Shown piece after piece: positions 7,782 to 16,658 of a stretch of 64,000 bases of DNA (position 1 is its first letter; each line of letters starts with the position of its first letter). Made by a program: the position numbers and the translations under genes. The stretch is from assembly GCA_964561135.1 (NCBI GenBank), contig CAZLOB010000022.1, positions 1-64,000 on the forward strand, given 5' to 3'. Source of the stretch: JANXDG01 sp964561135. GTDB lineage: Bacteria; Elusimicrobiota; Endomicrobiia; DTEH01. The notes beneath the pieces are model-generated. The model was not told the DNA's origin. It searched no databases and worked only from the letters and a program-made list of their open reading frames with translations.

Positions 7782-8795
7782 ATGTTATTTATACTTTTTA
7801 TTGTTTTAAACCTTTCCTTTAATTTATACTCAGAGGTAAGGATAGTTGCAGTAGGTGATTTCATGCCTGGAAGTACTTATCCAAAACCGATACTTCTCTC
7901 TAAAGAAAAACTTGATGAAATTTGTGAAAATATAAAACAATATATACCTCAAGCTGATATAAAAATATTTAACTTAGAAGGGGTTTTAACAACAAGTACA
8001 CAACCTTTTAAAAGAATTAAAAAAACTTATTATTTTGCAATACCACCTGAATATGTGACAATAATAAAAAAATTAGGGTTTAACACAGCAAGTCTGGTTA
8101 ACAACCATGTGTTAGATTTTGGTTTAAGCGGATATAAAGAAACAGTAAAAATTTTAGAAGAAAATCAAATAAAGTATGCTGGTGAAAAAGGTAAGTTTGC
8201 TGAGTTTATTGTTAAGGAAAAAAAAGTTTGTGTTGTATCGTTCGGTTTTACTTATCCTAAAAAATTTTATTCAATTTTAAACATTAACGAAGCAAAAAAA
8301 GTTGTCACTGAATTAAAAGAAAAATATGATATAGTTATTGTTTCTTTTCATGGTGGCAAAGAAAGTTTTGAAAGGACTTTTGATGAAATGGAAGAATTTT
8401 TATCAGAAAAAAGGGGTAACTTAATAGCGTTTAGTCATGCTGTTATTGACGCAGGTGCTGACTTAGTAATAGGTCATGGTCCACATGTTCCACGTGCATT
8501 AGAGTTGTATAAGAAAAAACTTATTGTTTATAGCCTGGGAAACTTTTTTACATATGCAAGGTTTAATTTAGAAGGTATACGTTCATATGCACCAATGATA
8601 TACGTTCTTCTTGATGACGAGGGAAATTTTAAAGAAGGTAAAATAATACCGTTTATACAAACTGGTTTAGGTATACCTGTTTTTGATAACGAAAAAAAAG
8701 TTGTTAAATTAATAAAAAAATTAACTGAGCTTGACTTCCCACAAACAACATTGCATATTGACGAGGAAGGGAATCTGCAAATTAAACAATATTAA
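7782..8795 (+). CDS. CapA-family metallophosphatase-like secreted protein
   Basis: 337 residues; residues 1-17 form a signal peptide (hydrophobic run ending in LYSEVR). The PF09587 (CapA/PgsA) calcineurin-like fold is shown by AVGDFMPG, FNLEGVL, NTASLVNNHVLDFG, SFHGGKE, AGADLVIGHGPHVPRALE and VYSLGNFF in order. CapA members take part in poly-gamma-glutamate or capsule export in Bacillus, but many relatives are of unknown role. Here it follows phoU by three bases in a phosphate operon and no capsule gene is near. A secreted phosphoesterase that frees phosphate is a reasonable inference, not shown. Confidence 0.8.
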   Translation: MLFILFIVLNLSFNLYSEVRIVAVGDFMPGSTYPKPILLSKEKLDEICENIKQYIPQADIKIFNLEGVLTTSTQPFKRIKKTYYFAIPPEYVTIIKKLGFNTASLVNNHVLDFGLSGYKETVKILEENQIKYAGEKGKFAEFIVKEKKVCVVSFGFTYPKKFYSILNINEAKKVVTELKEKYDIVIVSFHGGKESFERTFDEMEEFLSEKRGNLIAFSHAVIDAGADLVIGHGPHVPRALELYKKKLIVYSLGNFFTYARFNLEGIRSYAPMIYVLLDDEGNFKEGKIIPFIQTGLGIPVFDNEKKVVKLIKKLTELDFPQTTLHIDEEGNLQIKQY

Positions 8796-8936
8796 ATCAA
8801 TCCTTTATGTATCTAAATCGTATATTCAAAAAAAAATGACAAGCACGTTAAGCAATTTTTAAAACTATTGATTTTTAGAATATAAATTAGTAAATGATTA
8901 AAGTGTCAAATTTTAAACTATATTTTGTAAACAATC

Positions 8937-10059
8937 ATGACAATAAATCAAGAATTAATTGAAAAATACAAAGATCTTGTTTCTGAAATAGGAAAGATTG
9001 GAGATTTTCTTTAACATTGCTGAAAAAGAAAAACTTTTGGCTGAGATACAACAAAAACTTGCTAATACTCAACTGTGGCAAAACACTTCTTCACAACAAT
9101 ATCTTGAACTAACAAAACAATTTCAAGAAGTTCAAAAGAGTTTAGAAGTATATAACAAAATAAAATATTTACAACAAGAGTTAGAAACAATATTAGAACT
9201 ACATAAAGAAACAGATGAACATTCTTTGGCAACAGAGTTTAAAAATTATCTTGCAGAACTACAGCAAATTGTAAACCAACTTAAGTTAACAATTTTTCTT
9301 AACGAACCATATGATAAATCTAACGCTATTGTAACGCTTCATGCAGGCGCTGGTGGAACTGAAGCTTGTGACTGGGTTGAGATGTTGTTTAGGATGTACA
9401 CACGTTGGGCAGATAAAAAAGGGTTTAAAGTAGAACTTGTTGATATTTCAAAAGGTGAGGAAGCGGGTTTTCGTAGTGTTATGTTTATTGTTAAGGGAGA
9501 TTATGCATATGGTTTACTTAAAGGTGAGGAAGGTGTACATAGGTTAGTGCGAATATCACCCTTTGATGCAAACAAAAGACGACATACATCGTTTGCAAGT
9601 TGTGATGTTGCAGCAGAAGTTGCTGAAGAAGAAATAGTTATTGACGAAAATGATTTAAAGATAGAGACATTTCGTGCTTCAGGCCATGGTGGACAACATC
9701 TACAAAAAACTGAGTCTGCAGTAAGGATTACTCATATACCCACAGGGATTGTGGTACAATGTCAGACAGAACGGTCTCAGTTAAAAAATAAACTAACTGC
9801 TTTAAAAATTTTAAAATCAAGATTGTACAAACTTAAAAAAGAACAAGAATTAAAAGAAAAGCAAAAAGAACGTATACAGAAAGGTGAGATTGGCTGGGGT
9901 AGGCAAAAACGTTCTTACATTTTTATGCCGTATCAACTTGTAAAAGATCATATTACAGGAGTTGAAGTAGGAGATATTAATTCTGTAATGGACGGAGAAA
10001 TAGATGTTTTTATTCAAGCATATCTTGAATATATTGCAAAAAAGAATAAAAAAATATGA
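8937..10059 (+). CDS. prfB: peptide chain release factor 2, with programmed +1 frameshift
   Basis: RF2 ends translation at UGA and UAA. The zero frame runs from ATG 8937 for 25 codons (to GDFL) and meets TAA at 9012-9014. A +1 shift at CTTT continues as NIAEKEKLLAEI to 10059, giving 373 residues, the usual RF2 length with the conserved N-terminal helix. The recognition tripeptide SPF is at about 207-209 and the catalytic GGQ at about 251-253 (SGHGGQHLQK). The stop used is UAA, while nearly all prfB frameshift sites use UGA. A TTG start at 8998 in the long frame would avoid the shift but would lose the conserved N-terminus. pheA overlaps the stop by four bases. Confidence 0.93.
9000..9015 (+). 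promoter_or_regulatory. prfB autoregulatory frameshift site
   Basis: An internal Shine-Dalgarno-like GGAG (9000-9003), five bases, then CTT TAA C (9009-9015). This mirrors the classical arrangement of stimulator plus CTT TGA C, in which slow RF2-dependent termination allows a +1 slip. UAA replaces UGA and the stimulator is a little weaker and farther away than in E. coli. Confidence 0.8.
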
Positions 10060-11126
10060 ATCAAATAGAGAATTTAAGGAAAAAAATAAACCGGATCGAT
10101 CTAAAAATACTGAATTTATTGAACCGTCGTGCTGAGATTGCAAAACAAATTGGCCAAATCAAATCTTCTAAAGGATACCAAATTTATTCTCCAGAACGAG
10201 AAAAAGAAATTATACAAAAAATGATAAAACATAATATGGGACCATTAGATGAGGAAGATGTGAAAGAAATTTTTTCTTTGATTATTCAAATCTGCAGGTA
10301 TCAACAAAAAAAATTTAAAGTTTCATATTTAGGTCCTGAAGGAACTTTTACCCAACTTGCAGCAATAAAAATTTTTGGTAATAGAAACATTTATATACCT
10401 AAAGAAACAATAGGCGATGTGTTTTACAGTGTTGAAAAAAACGAGGTTGAGTACGGTGTTGTTCCTGTAGAAAACACTACTGAAGGTATTGTTTCTCATA
10501 CACTTGATATGTTTTTAGAATGTGATTTATACATCTGTGGCGAACTTGATATGAAAATTTCACATTGTTTGCTTTCAAAAGAAAACTCTATTAAAAAAAT
10601 AAAGTATGTATATTCTAACCCACAAGCTTTTGCTCAATGTAAAAACTTTGTTTCTACAAAGTTACATTATGCGAAACTAATTGAAGTGTCTTCTACTGCG
10701 GAAGCAGCAAAAATTGTTGCTAAAAAAAGGTATTCTGCAGCAATATCCTCAGAAGTAAGTGCCAAAATTTATAAATTAAACATTTTAGAAAGAAACATAC
10801 AGGATTTAGAAGATAACTACACAAAGTTTATTGTTATTGGTAAACACCCTATAATGAGACCATCTGGGAAAGATAAAACATCAATTTTGTTTTCTTTAAA
10901 AGACAGGGTTGGTATACTGCATGACGCTTTAGCACCGTTTAAAAAACATGGGATTAACCTAACAAAGATAGAATCCAGACCGTCAAAACAACGTCCATGG
11001 GAATATGTTTTCTTTGTAGATTTTGTTGGCCATATAAACGATAAAAATGTTAAAAAAGCAATTGAAGAACTGGAAAATTTGTGTACAAATTATAAATTTT
11101 TAGGTTCGTATCCACAAGCGAAATAA
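10056..11126 (+). CDS. pheA: bifunctional chorismate mutase / prephenate dehydratase
   Basis: 356 residues in three domains. Residues 1-88 are an AroQ-type chorismate mutase (LRKKINRIDLKILNLLNRRAE, then YSPEREKEI). About 93-270 is prephenate dehydratase (YLGPEGTFTQLAA, VPVENTTEGIVSHTLD, ending with DNYTKFIVIG). About 283-356 is a phenylalanine-binding ACT domain with ESRPSKQRPWEYVFFVDF. It turns chorismate into phenylpyruvate, with likely feedback by phenylalanine. It starts inside the prfB stop (ATGA) and leads an aromatic amino acid gene set. Confidence 0.95.
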   Translation: MNQIENLRKKINRIDLKILNLLNRRAEIAKQIGQIKSSKGYQIYSPEREKEIIQKMIKHNMGPLDEEDVKEIFSLIIQICRYQQKKFKVSYLGPEGTFTQLAAIKIFGNRNIYIPKETIGDVFYSVEKNEVEYGVVPVENTTEGIVSHTLDMFLECDLYICGELDMKISHCLLSKENSIKKIKYVYSNPQAFAQCKNFVSTKLHYAKLIEVSSTAEAAKIVAKKRYSAAISSEVSAKIYKLNILERNIQDLEDNYTKFIVIGKHPIMRPSGKDKTSILFSLKDRVGILHDALAPFKKHGINLTKIESRPSKQRPWEYVFFVDFVGHINDKNVKKAIEELENLCTNYKFLGSYPQAK

Positions 11127-11136
11127 GTTTAAAACA

Positions 11137-12258
11137 ATGAAAAAAAATATACCGCTACCACAACCTAGAAAAGAAATAAAAAATTTTCAACCATATATTC
11201 CTGGCAGACCTATTGAAGAAATTCAGGATAAATTTGGACTAAAAAATGTTTACAAACTTGCCTCAAACGAAAATCCGCTCGGTTGTTCAAAAACAGTAAA
11301 AAATCTTTTAGGCAAATTGTACACTTTATTTCATAGGTATCCTGAAGGGTCAAGTTTAAAACTAAGAGAAAAAATTGCAAAAAAGTTTAATGTTTCAAAA
11401 GAAGAAGTGATAATAGGTGCTGGTACTGACGAACTTATCGAACTTCTTGGTAAAACATATCTTTCAAAAGAAGACAATATTGTTGTCTCAAACCATGCGT
11501 TTATAAGATATAAAATGGCAGGCGAGCTTATGGGTTGTAAAGTAATATCAGTACCAATGAAAGATTTTACTCATGATTTGTTCTCAATGGCAAAAAAAGT
11601 TAACAAAAAAACTAAAATTGTTTTCATTGCTAATCCTAACAATCCAACTGGAACATATAATACAAAAGATGAAGTAAATTGGATGTTAAAATATTTTTTA
11701 GAAAAAAAACTTTATCCAATAGTTGTATTTGATGAAGCGTATTACGAATATGCAAAAGTTTTCAATGATTATCCGGACAGTTTGTCTTTGCGCAAATTAT
11801 ATCCAAATATTGTCATACTTAGGACATTTTCAAAAGTATATGGTCTTGCAGGGTTAAGAATAGGGTTTGGTATTTCAAGAAAAGAAATTATTGCTGAATT
11901 AGACAGGGTTCGTCCCCCGTTTAATGTTTCTGTTGTAGCACAATATGTTGCAGAAAAGGCTATTGATGATGAAGAACATATAGAAAAATCCGTGTCTCAT
12001 GTTATCCGTGAGAAAGAATTTTTGTATACTCAATTAGATAAACTTAAAATTGATTATATAAAGTCAGCAACAAATTTTGTTTTAATCAATGTTTATCCAA
12101 AGAAAGGAATTGATGTGTTTTCAAAATTGCTTAGTAAAGGTATTATTGTACGCGCAATGGATGAGTACGATTTACCAAATCATATACGAGTAACTATTGG
12201 GACAAGGAAAGAAAATATTAAGTTCATAAACAATTTCAAACAAATAATAAAAAACTAA
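11137..12258 (+). CDS. hisC: histidinol-phosphate / aromatic aminotransferase (HisC family)
   Basis: 373-residue PLP aminotransferase of fold type I. It shows LASNENPLGCS near residue 45, NPNNPTGTY, VFDEAYYEYA and the PLP lysine in RTFSKVYGLAGLRIGFG. HisC makes histidinol phosphate, and many HisC-like enzymes also transaminate phenylpyruvate and hydroxyphenylpyruvate. hisD and hisB lie about 9 kb downstream on the same strand, but the immediate neighbours are pheA, DAHP synthase and tyrA, so a dual or purely aromatic role is plausible. Confidence 0.88.
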   Translation: MKKNIPLPQPRKEIKNFQPYIPGRPIEEIQDKFGLKNVYKLASNENPLGCSKTVKNLLGKLYTLFHRYPEGSSLKLREKIAKKFNVSKEEVIIGAGTDELIELLGKTYLSKEDNIVVSNHAFIRYKMAGELMGCKVISVPMKDFTHDLFSMAKKVNKKTKIVFIANPNNPTGTYNTKDEVNWMLKYFLEKKLYPIVVFDEAYYEYAKVFNDYPDSLSLRKLYPNIVILRTFSKVYGLAGLRIGFGISRKEIIAELDRVRPPFNVSVVAQYVAEKAIDDEEHIEKSVSHVIREKEFLYTQLDKLKIDYIKSATNFVLINVYPKKGIDVFSKLLSKGIIVRAMDEYDLPNHIRVTIGTRKENIKFINNFKQIIKN

Positions 12259-12608
12259 TGCAATATTTAGTTTTAGGTATAGTTGCGGGTATATTAGGTG
12301 GGTTGTTAGGTATAGGTGGTGGTACAATCATAGTTCCATATTTAGTTTATATTAAAAATTTTACTCAACATCAGGCACAAGGTGTAAGTTTAATACTTGC
12401 GGCTTTACCAATTGGTTTGCTTGCTTTATTGAAATATTACAAAGAAGGGAACTTTGATTTAAAGATAGGTTTTATAATAGCAATTGGTTTTTTTCTTGGT
12501 GGATATTTAGGTGCCACAATAGCACATAAAATTCCTGAAAACCTACTTAGGAAATTATTTGGTATATATTTGCTACTTTTAGGTTTAAAAATGGTATTCG
12601 GCAAATGA
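12258..12608 (+). CDS. half-length TauE/SafE-family membrane protein
   Basis: 116 residues with about four hydrophobic segments and one copy of the TauE/SafE repeat: GILGGLLGIGGGTIIVPYLV, then a QGVSLILAALP segment and a GGYLGATIAHKIP loop. Full-length family members have two such repeats (~250 residues), so this form would need to dimerise. The family includes putative sulfite, sulfonate or other anion exporters; the substrate is unknown. It overlaps the stop of the aminotransferase gene by one base, inside the aromatic operon. Confidence 0.75.
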   Translation: MQYLVLGIVAGILGGLLGIGGGTIIVPYLVYIKNFTQHQAQGVSLILAALPIGLLALLKYYKEGNFDLKIGFIIAIGFFLGGYLGATIAHKIPENLLRKLFGIYLLLLGLKMVFGK

Positions 12609-12623
12609 AAGGAGGGAAAACAA

Positions 12624-13640
12624 ATGATATTAGTTTTAAAAAATAATATCTCAGAAGAACAATTTAATCATATAATAGAAAAAATTAAAGAGTTAGGTTT
12701 TACACCACATATATCCAGGGGTGTAAAAAAGACAATTGTTGGTTTAATTGGAGAACAAGCTGAACGTTATAGAGAAATTTTTGAATCAATAGAAGGTATT
12801 GAACATATTTCTGAAATTGAGAACCCGTTTAAGTTAGCAAGTAGAGAATTTAAAGAAGAAGATACAATAGTAAAAGTAAATCCTGAGGTTGAGCTTGGTG
12901 GTAAAAAAATTGTTGTTATAGCTGGACCTTGTGCTGTTGAATCTAAAGAACAATTTTTAACTATTGCGAAAGAGGTTAAGAAACACGGTGCTGTTTTGTT
13001 ACGAGGAGGTATTTTTAAACCACGTACTTCACCATATTCGTTTCAAGGGTTAGGTAAAGATGGACTAAAAATTTTAAAAGAAGTAAAAGAAGAAGTTGGG
13101 TTAGGTATTGTATCTGAAGCGATGAATATTGAACAAGTTGAAATTTTAGCTGAATATGTTGATATTATACAAATTGGTGCAAGAAATGTACAAAATTTTG
13201 AGTTACTTAAAGCTGCTGGAAGAATAAAAAAACCTGTATTATTAAAACGTGGTATGGCAACAACAATCAAAGAATGGCTAATGTCAGCAGAATATATTAT
13301 GGCAGAAGGAAATTATAACGTAATACTTTGTGAACGAGGTATACGTACGTTTGAAGATTCAACAAGGTTTACTTTAGACTTAAATGCGATACCTGTAGTA
13401 AAAAGTTTATCTCATCTACCTGTAATTGTTGATCCAAGCCATGGTATAGGAATAAGAAATTTTGTACCAACAATGGCAAAGGCTGCTATTGTAGCAGGTG
13501 CCGACGGGTTAATCATAGAAGTACATCATAATCCTGAACAAGCACTTTCTGATGGCCCACAAAGTATCTATCCGTACCAGTTTGCACAACTTATGCAAGA
13601 CCTTAGAAAACTTGTGGAAGCTATCGGAAGAAGTATATAG
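12624..13640 (+). CDS. aroF: 3-deoxy-7-phosphoheptulonate (DAHP) synthase
   Basis: 338 residues. Residues 1-70 form the ferredoxin-like regulatory domain found in the Thermotoga-type enzyme. The rest is a TIM barrel with AGPCAVESKEQFLTIAKEV, RGGIFKPRTSPYSFQGLG, LLKRGMATTIKEWLMSAEYI, CERGIRTFE and PVIVDPSHGIG. It condenses PEP and erythrose 4-phosphate as the first shikimate step. A clear AAAGGAGGG precedes the ATG by eight bases. The N-terminal domain usually mediates inhibition by tyrosine or phenylalanine. Confidence 0.95.
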   Translation: MILVLKNNISEEQFNHIIEKIKELGFTPHISRGVKKTIVGLIGEQAERYREIFESIEGIEHISEIENPFKLASREFKEEDTIVKVNPEVELGGKKIVVIAGPCAVESKEQFLTIAKEVKKHGAVLLRGGIFKPRTSPYSFQGLGKDGLKILKEVKEEVGLGIVSEAMNIEQVEILAEYVDIIQIGARNVQNFELLKAAGRIKKPVLLKRGMATTIKEWLMSAEYIMAEGNYNVILCERGIRTFEDSTRFTLDLNAIPVVKSLSHLPVIVDPSHGIGIRNFVPTMAKAAIVAGADGLIIEVHHNPEQALSDGPQSIYPYQFAQLMQDLRKLVEAIGRSI

Positions 13641-13646
13641 CTACTG

Positions 13647-14519
13647 ATGCAAATAAAACAGATAAGTATAATAGGTGTAGGTCTCATTGGTGGATCAATT
13701 GGTTTAGCATTAAAAAAATGTTTATCTTCTGTAGTTATTATTGGTGTTGGGAGGAATGTTGACAAGTTAAAAATTGCAAAAGAAAAAGGATGTATTGACA
13801 AGTTTACAACTGATATTAAAGAAGGTGTAAAAGACGCAGATATTGTCATTATTAGTGTTCCTGTTAATTTAACTATAAAATTCGTAGAGTTAGTTTTACC
13901 ATATGTGAAAGAAGATGCTGTAATAACAGATGTTGCGTCAGTGAAAAATGAAATAATAAAAAAAGTAAAACAAAAGATATTAAAGGTAAAGAAAACAAAA
14001 AAAGTACATTTTGTAGGTTGTCATCCATTAGCAGGACTTGAAAAATCAGGTGTTGAATATGCAAAAGAAAACCTGTTTGAAAATTCTGTCTGCGTTATAT
14101 GTTATGACAAAACAATATGTTCTAAAGATGCTTTAAATAAAATAAAATTTTTGTGGGAAACAATGAAAGCAAATGTCGTTGATCTTGATCCACACAAACA
14201 TGATAAAATTCTCGCATTAACAAGTCATATGTTACATATTATAGCATATGTTTTAGCAAAACAAATTAATTCAAAAAAGGAATATTTAAAATTTACTGCT
14301 GGTGCGTATAGAGATATGACACGTATCGCTGCGTCAAACCCTGAAATGTGGGCTCAAATATGTTATATGAACAGAAGTTTTGTAAAAAACGAGTTAAAAA
14401 AATTTTTAAACTTAACAAAACAAGTTCTAAACTGTTTAGACAACTACAATAAATTAAAAAAATTTTTCAGTACAGCTTACAGACTTAAACTAAAAAGTTA
14501 TGAACATAAAAGTATATAA
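13647..14519 (+). CDS. tyrA: prephenate dehydrogenase
   Basis: 290 residues. The NAD-binding motif is GVGLIGGSIGLALKK at residues 9-23. Catalytic-region motifs are GCHPLAG, the helix LALTSHMLHIIAYVLA and the substrate-binding AYRDMTRIAASNPEMWAQI. It oxidatively decarboxylates prephenate to hydroxyphenylpyruvate for tyrosine. There is no C-terminal ACT domain, so feedback control is probably weak or acts upstream. The last 20 bases overlap the start of aroA. Confidence 0.94.
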   Translation: MQIKQISIIGVGLIGGSIGLALKKCLSSVVIIGVGRNVDKLKIAKEKGCIDKFTTDIKEGVKDADIVIISVPVNLTIKFVELVLPYVKEDAVITDVASVKNEIIKKVKQKILKVKKTKKVHFVGCHPLAGLEKSGVEYAKENLFENSVCVICYDKTICSKDALNKIKFLWETMKANVVDLDPHKHDKILALTSHMLHIIAYVLAKQINSKKEYLKFTAGAYRDMTRIAASNPEMWAQICYMNRSFVKNELKKFLNLTKQVLNCLDNYNKLKKFFSTAYRLKLKSYEHKSI

Positions 14520-15792
14520 GAAAGACAAAATTAAAGCAGAAATAGAAGTTCCTCCAGACAAATCTATAACACATAGAGCTATAATGTTAGCATCTATATC
14601 TTCAGGTGTATCAGAGATACACAATTTTTTAAAAAGTAAAGATTGTTATTCTACTATTAACGCTTTTAGGTCGCTTGGAGTAAAAATTGTTGAAGAAAAA
14701 AATACATTAAAAGTTTACGGTGTTGGTATGGAAGGATTAAAACAACCAAACGATGTTATTGACGCTGGTAACTCTGGCACTACAGTAAGGTTAATATCAG
14801 GCATTCTTGCTGGAAACGAGATAGAAGTAAAAATTGTTGGTGATGAAAGTTTGTCAAAACGTCCAATGAAACGTATTGTAGAACCGTTATCTCTTATGGG
14901 TGCAAAAATTGTTGCTACTGAAGGTAACTATTTGCCTATGACTATATATGGAAGCAAAAACTTAAAATCTATCACTTGGGAAAGTAAAATTGCGTCAGCA
15001 CAAGTAAAATCTTGTATTCTATTTGCAGGAATGTATGCAGAAGGTGAAACAATTTATATCGAACCACAAATATCAAGAGATCATACAGAACGTATGTTAC
15101 AATACTTGGATGTAAACATTGAGAAAAAAGATAGGGTGTGCTCAATTAAGGGTAAAATAAAAAGAATAAAAAATTTTGAAATTGAAATACCAGGAGATCC
15201 ATCTTCTGCAAGCTATTTTGTAGCAATTGGTATCTTAACAAAAGATTCTGAGATAGTTATAAGAAATGTTTGTGTAAATCCTACTCGTATGGGATTTATA
15301 AACACTTTAATAAAAATGGGCGCAAATATAAGTTTGACAAACTTAAAAACAAAATATAATGAACCTGTTGCTGATCTTGTTGTAAAAAGTAGTAAACTAA
15401 AAGGTATAAACATATCTGCTGACGATGTACCATCAATGATTGATGAACTACCGCTGCTTGCTGTTATTGCGACACAGGCTGATGGTTTAACAGAAATACG
15501 TGGTGCACAAGAATTAAGAGTAAAAGAATCTGACAGAATCAAAACTATTACAACTGAACTACAAAAATTAGGTGCAAAAATTGTTGAACTTGAAGATGGT
15601 ATGATTGTAATGGGTAATACAAAACTTTCTTCTGAAAAAGATATTATTGAATTAGAATCTTATAAAGACCATAGGATTGCTTTAAGTTTAGCTGTAGCTG
15701 GAACTATTTGTGAAAGAAATGTAGTTATAAAAGATGCTGAGTGTGTTGATATATCTTTTCCAAACTTTTGGGAAATTTTTAATAGTTTATAA
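14500..15792 (+). CDS. aroA: 5-enolpyruvylshikimate-3-phosphate synthase
   Basis: 430 residues, standard length. Signature motifs are VPPDKSITHRAIMLASI at the N-terminus, DAGNSGTTVRLISGIL, LSKRPMKRIVEPLSLMGA, ISRDHTERML, DDVPSMIDELPLLAV, LRVKESDRI and ESYKDHRIALSLAV. It transfers enolpyruvate from PEP to shikimate 3-phosphate. Its start lies 20 bases inside tyrA, so the two are translationally linked. Confidence 0.96.
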   Translation: MNIKVYKKDKIKAEIEVPPDKSITHRAIMLASISSGVSEIHNFLKSKDCYSTINAFRSLGVKIVEEKNTLKVYGVGMEGLKQPNDVIDAGNSGTTVRLISGILAGNEIEVKIVGDESLSKRPMKRIVEPLSLMGAKIVATEGNYLPMTIYGSKNLKSITWESKIASAQVKSCILFAGMYAEGETIYIEPQISRDHTERMLQYLDVNIEKKDRVCSIKGKIKRIKNFEIEIPGDPSSASYFVAIGILTKDSEIVIRNVCVNPTRMGFINTLIKMGANISLTNLKTKYNEPVADLVVKSSKLKGINISADDVPSMIDELPLLAVIATQADGLTEIRGAQELRVKESDRIKTITTELQKLGAKIVELEDGMIVMGNTKLSSEKDIIELESYKDHRIALSLAVAGTICERNVVIKDAECVDISFPNFWEIFNSL

Positions 15793-15797
15793 AAATT

Positions 15798-16658
15798 ATG
15801 AAAATAATTTTGGCAAAATACATTGGGTTCTGTAAAGGTGTCAACAGATGTATATCTTTAGTTGAACAAGAAATTAAAAATGGAAACAAAGTTTATGCAT
15901 TAGGCGAACTTCTTCATAACCAACAAGAAATGAAGAGGTTAGAATCGTTAGGTGTAAAAGTAATAAACGATATTAAAGAATTAAAAAGCGTATTTAAAAA
16001 CATAAGTTTAATAATTCGTACTCATGGTATTGAAAAAGAAGTGTATCAACAAATTGTATCAAAAAATGGAATAAAAGTTGTGGATGGTACTTGTCCTATC
16101 GTAAAAAAAAATCAGGTTATTGTTGAAAAATACTCAAAGGAAGGATATAATGTAATAATTTTTGGCGATATTGAACATCCTGAAATAAGAGCGTTAATAT
16201 CGTATATATCAAATAATGTTAAAAAATATGTAGTTTCTTCATTAGAAGATATAAAAAAATTAGACATTAGTTATGACAAACCTATTATTGTAATTTCTCA
16301 AACAACCAAACCTGTTGATGAATACAAAAAAATATGTGATGTTTTAAAAAGAAAATTCAAAAACGTTAAAATATTTAACACAATCTGTAAAGAAACAATT
16401 TTAAGAGAACAAGAGATTAAAGATTTATCAAAAAAGGTTCACAAAGTTATAGTTATAGGTGGGAAGAATTCTGCAAATACAAAAAAGTTAATTTCTATTG
16501 CAAAAAAATATAACAATGAAGTTTTTGCTATAAGCTGTGAAGAAGAAGTAAAGAATCTAAAAATTAATGGTTATGAAACAATTGCAATTTTTTCTGGCGC
16601 TTCAACACCAAGATGGTTGATACAAAAAATTGTTAAAAAAATTGAAACTAAAGTATGA
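15798..16658 (+). CDS. ispH: 4-hydroxy-3-methylbut-2-enyl diphosphate reductase
   Basis: 286 residues. The three iron-sulfur cysteines are C12 (GFCKGV), C99 (DGTCPIVKK) and C197 (NTICKET). The substrate histidine motifs GELLHNQQ and IRTHGI and the C-terminal SGASTPRWLI are present. It carries out the last MEP-pathway step, giving IPP and DMAPP, and implies isoprenoids are made by the non-mevalonate route in an anaerobic or microaerobic cell. In related genomes aroA and ispH are often close neighbours; here the gap is five bases. Confidence 0.96.
   Translation: MKIILAKYIGFCKGVNRCISLVEQEIKNGNKVYALGELLHNQQEMKRLESLGVKVINDIKELKSVFKNISLIIRTHGIEKEVYQQIVSKNGIKVVDGTCPIVKKNQVIVEKYSKEGYNVIIFGDIEHPEIRALISYISNNVKKYVVSSLEDIKKLDISYDKPIIVISQTTKPVDEYKKICDVLKRKFKNVKIFNTICKETILREQEIKDLSKKVHKVIVIGGKNSANTKKLISIAKKYNNEVFAISCEEEVKNLKINGYETIAIFSGASTPRWLIQKIVKKIETKV

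Noticed and set aside
8998..10059. prfB starting at the TTG at 8998 with no frameshift
   Set aside because: The 25 codons from 8937 in the zero frame match the conserved RF2 N-terminal helix, and the CTT TAA C layout is the expected recoding site.
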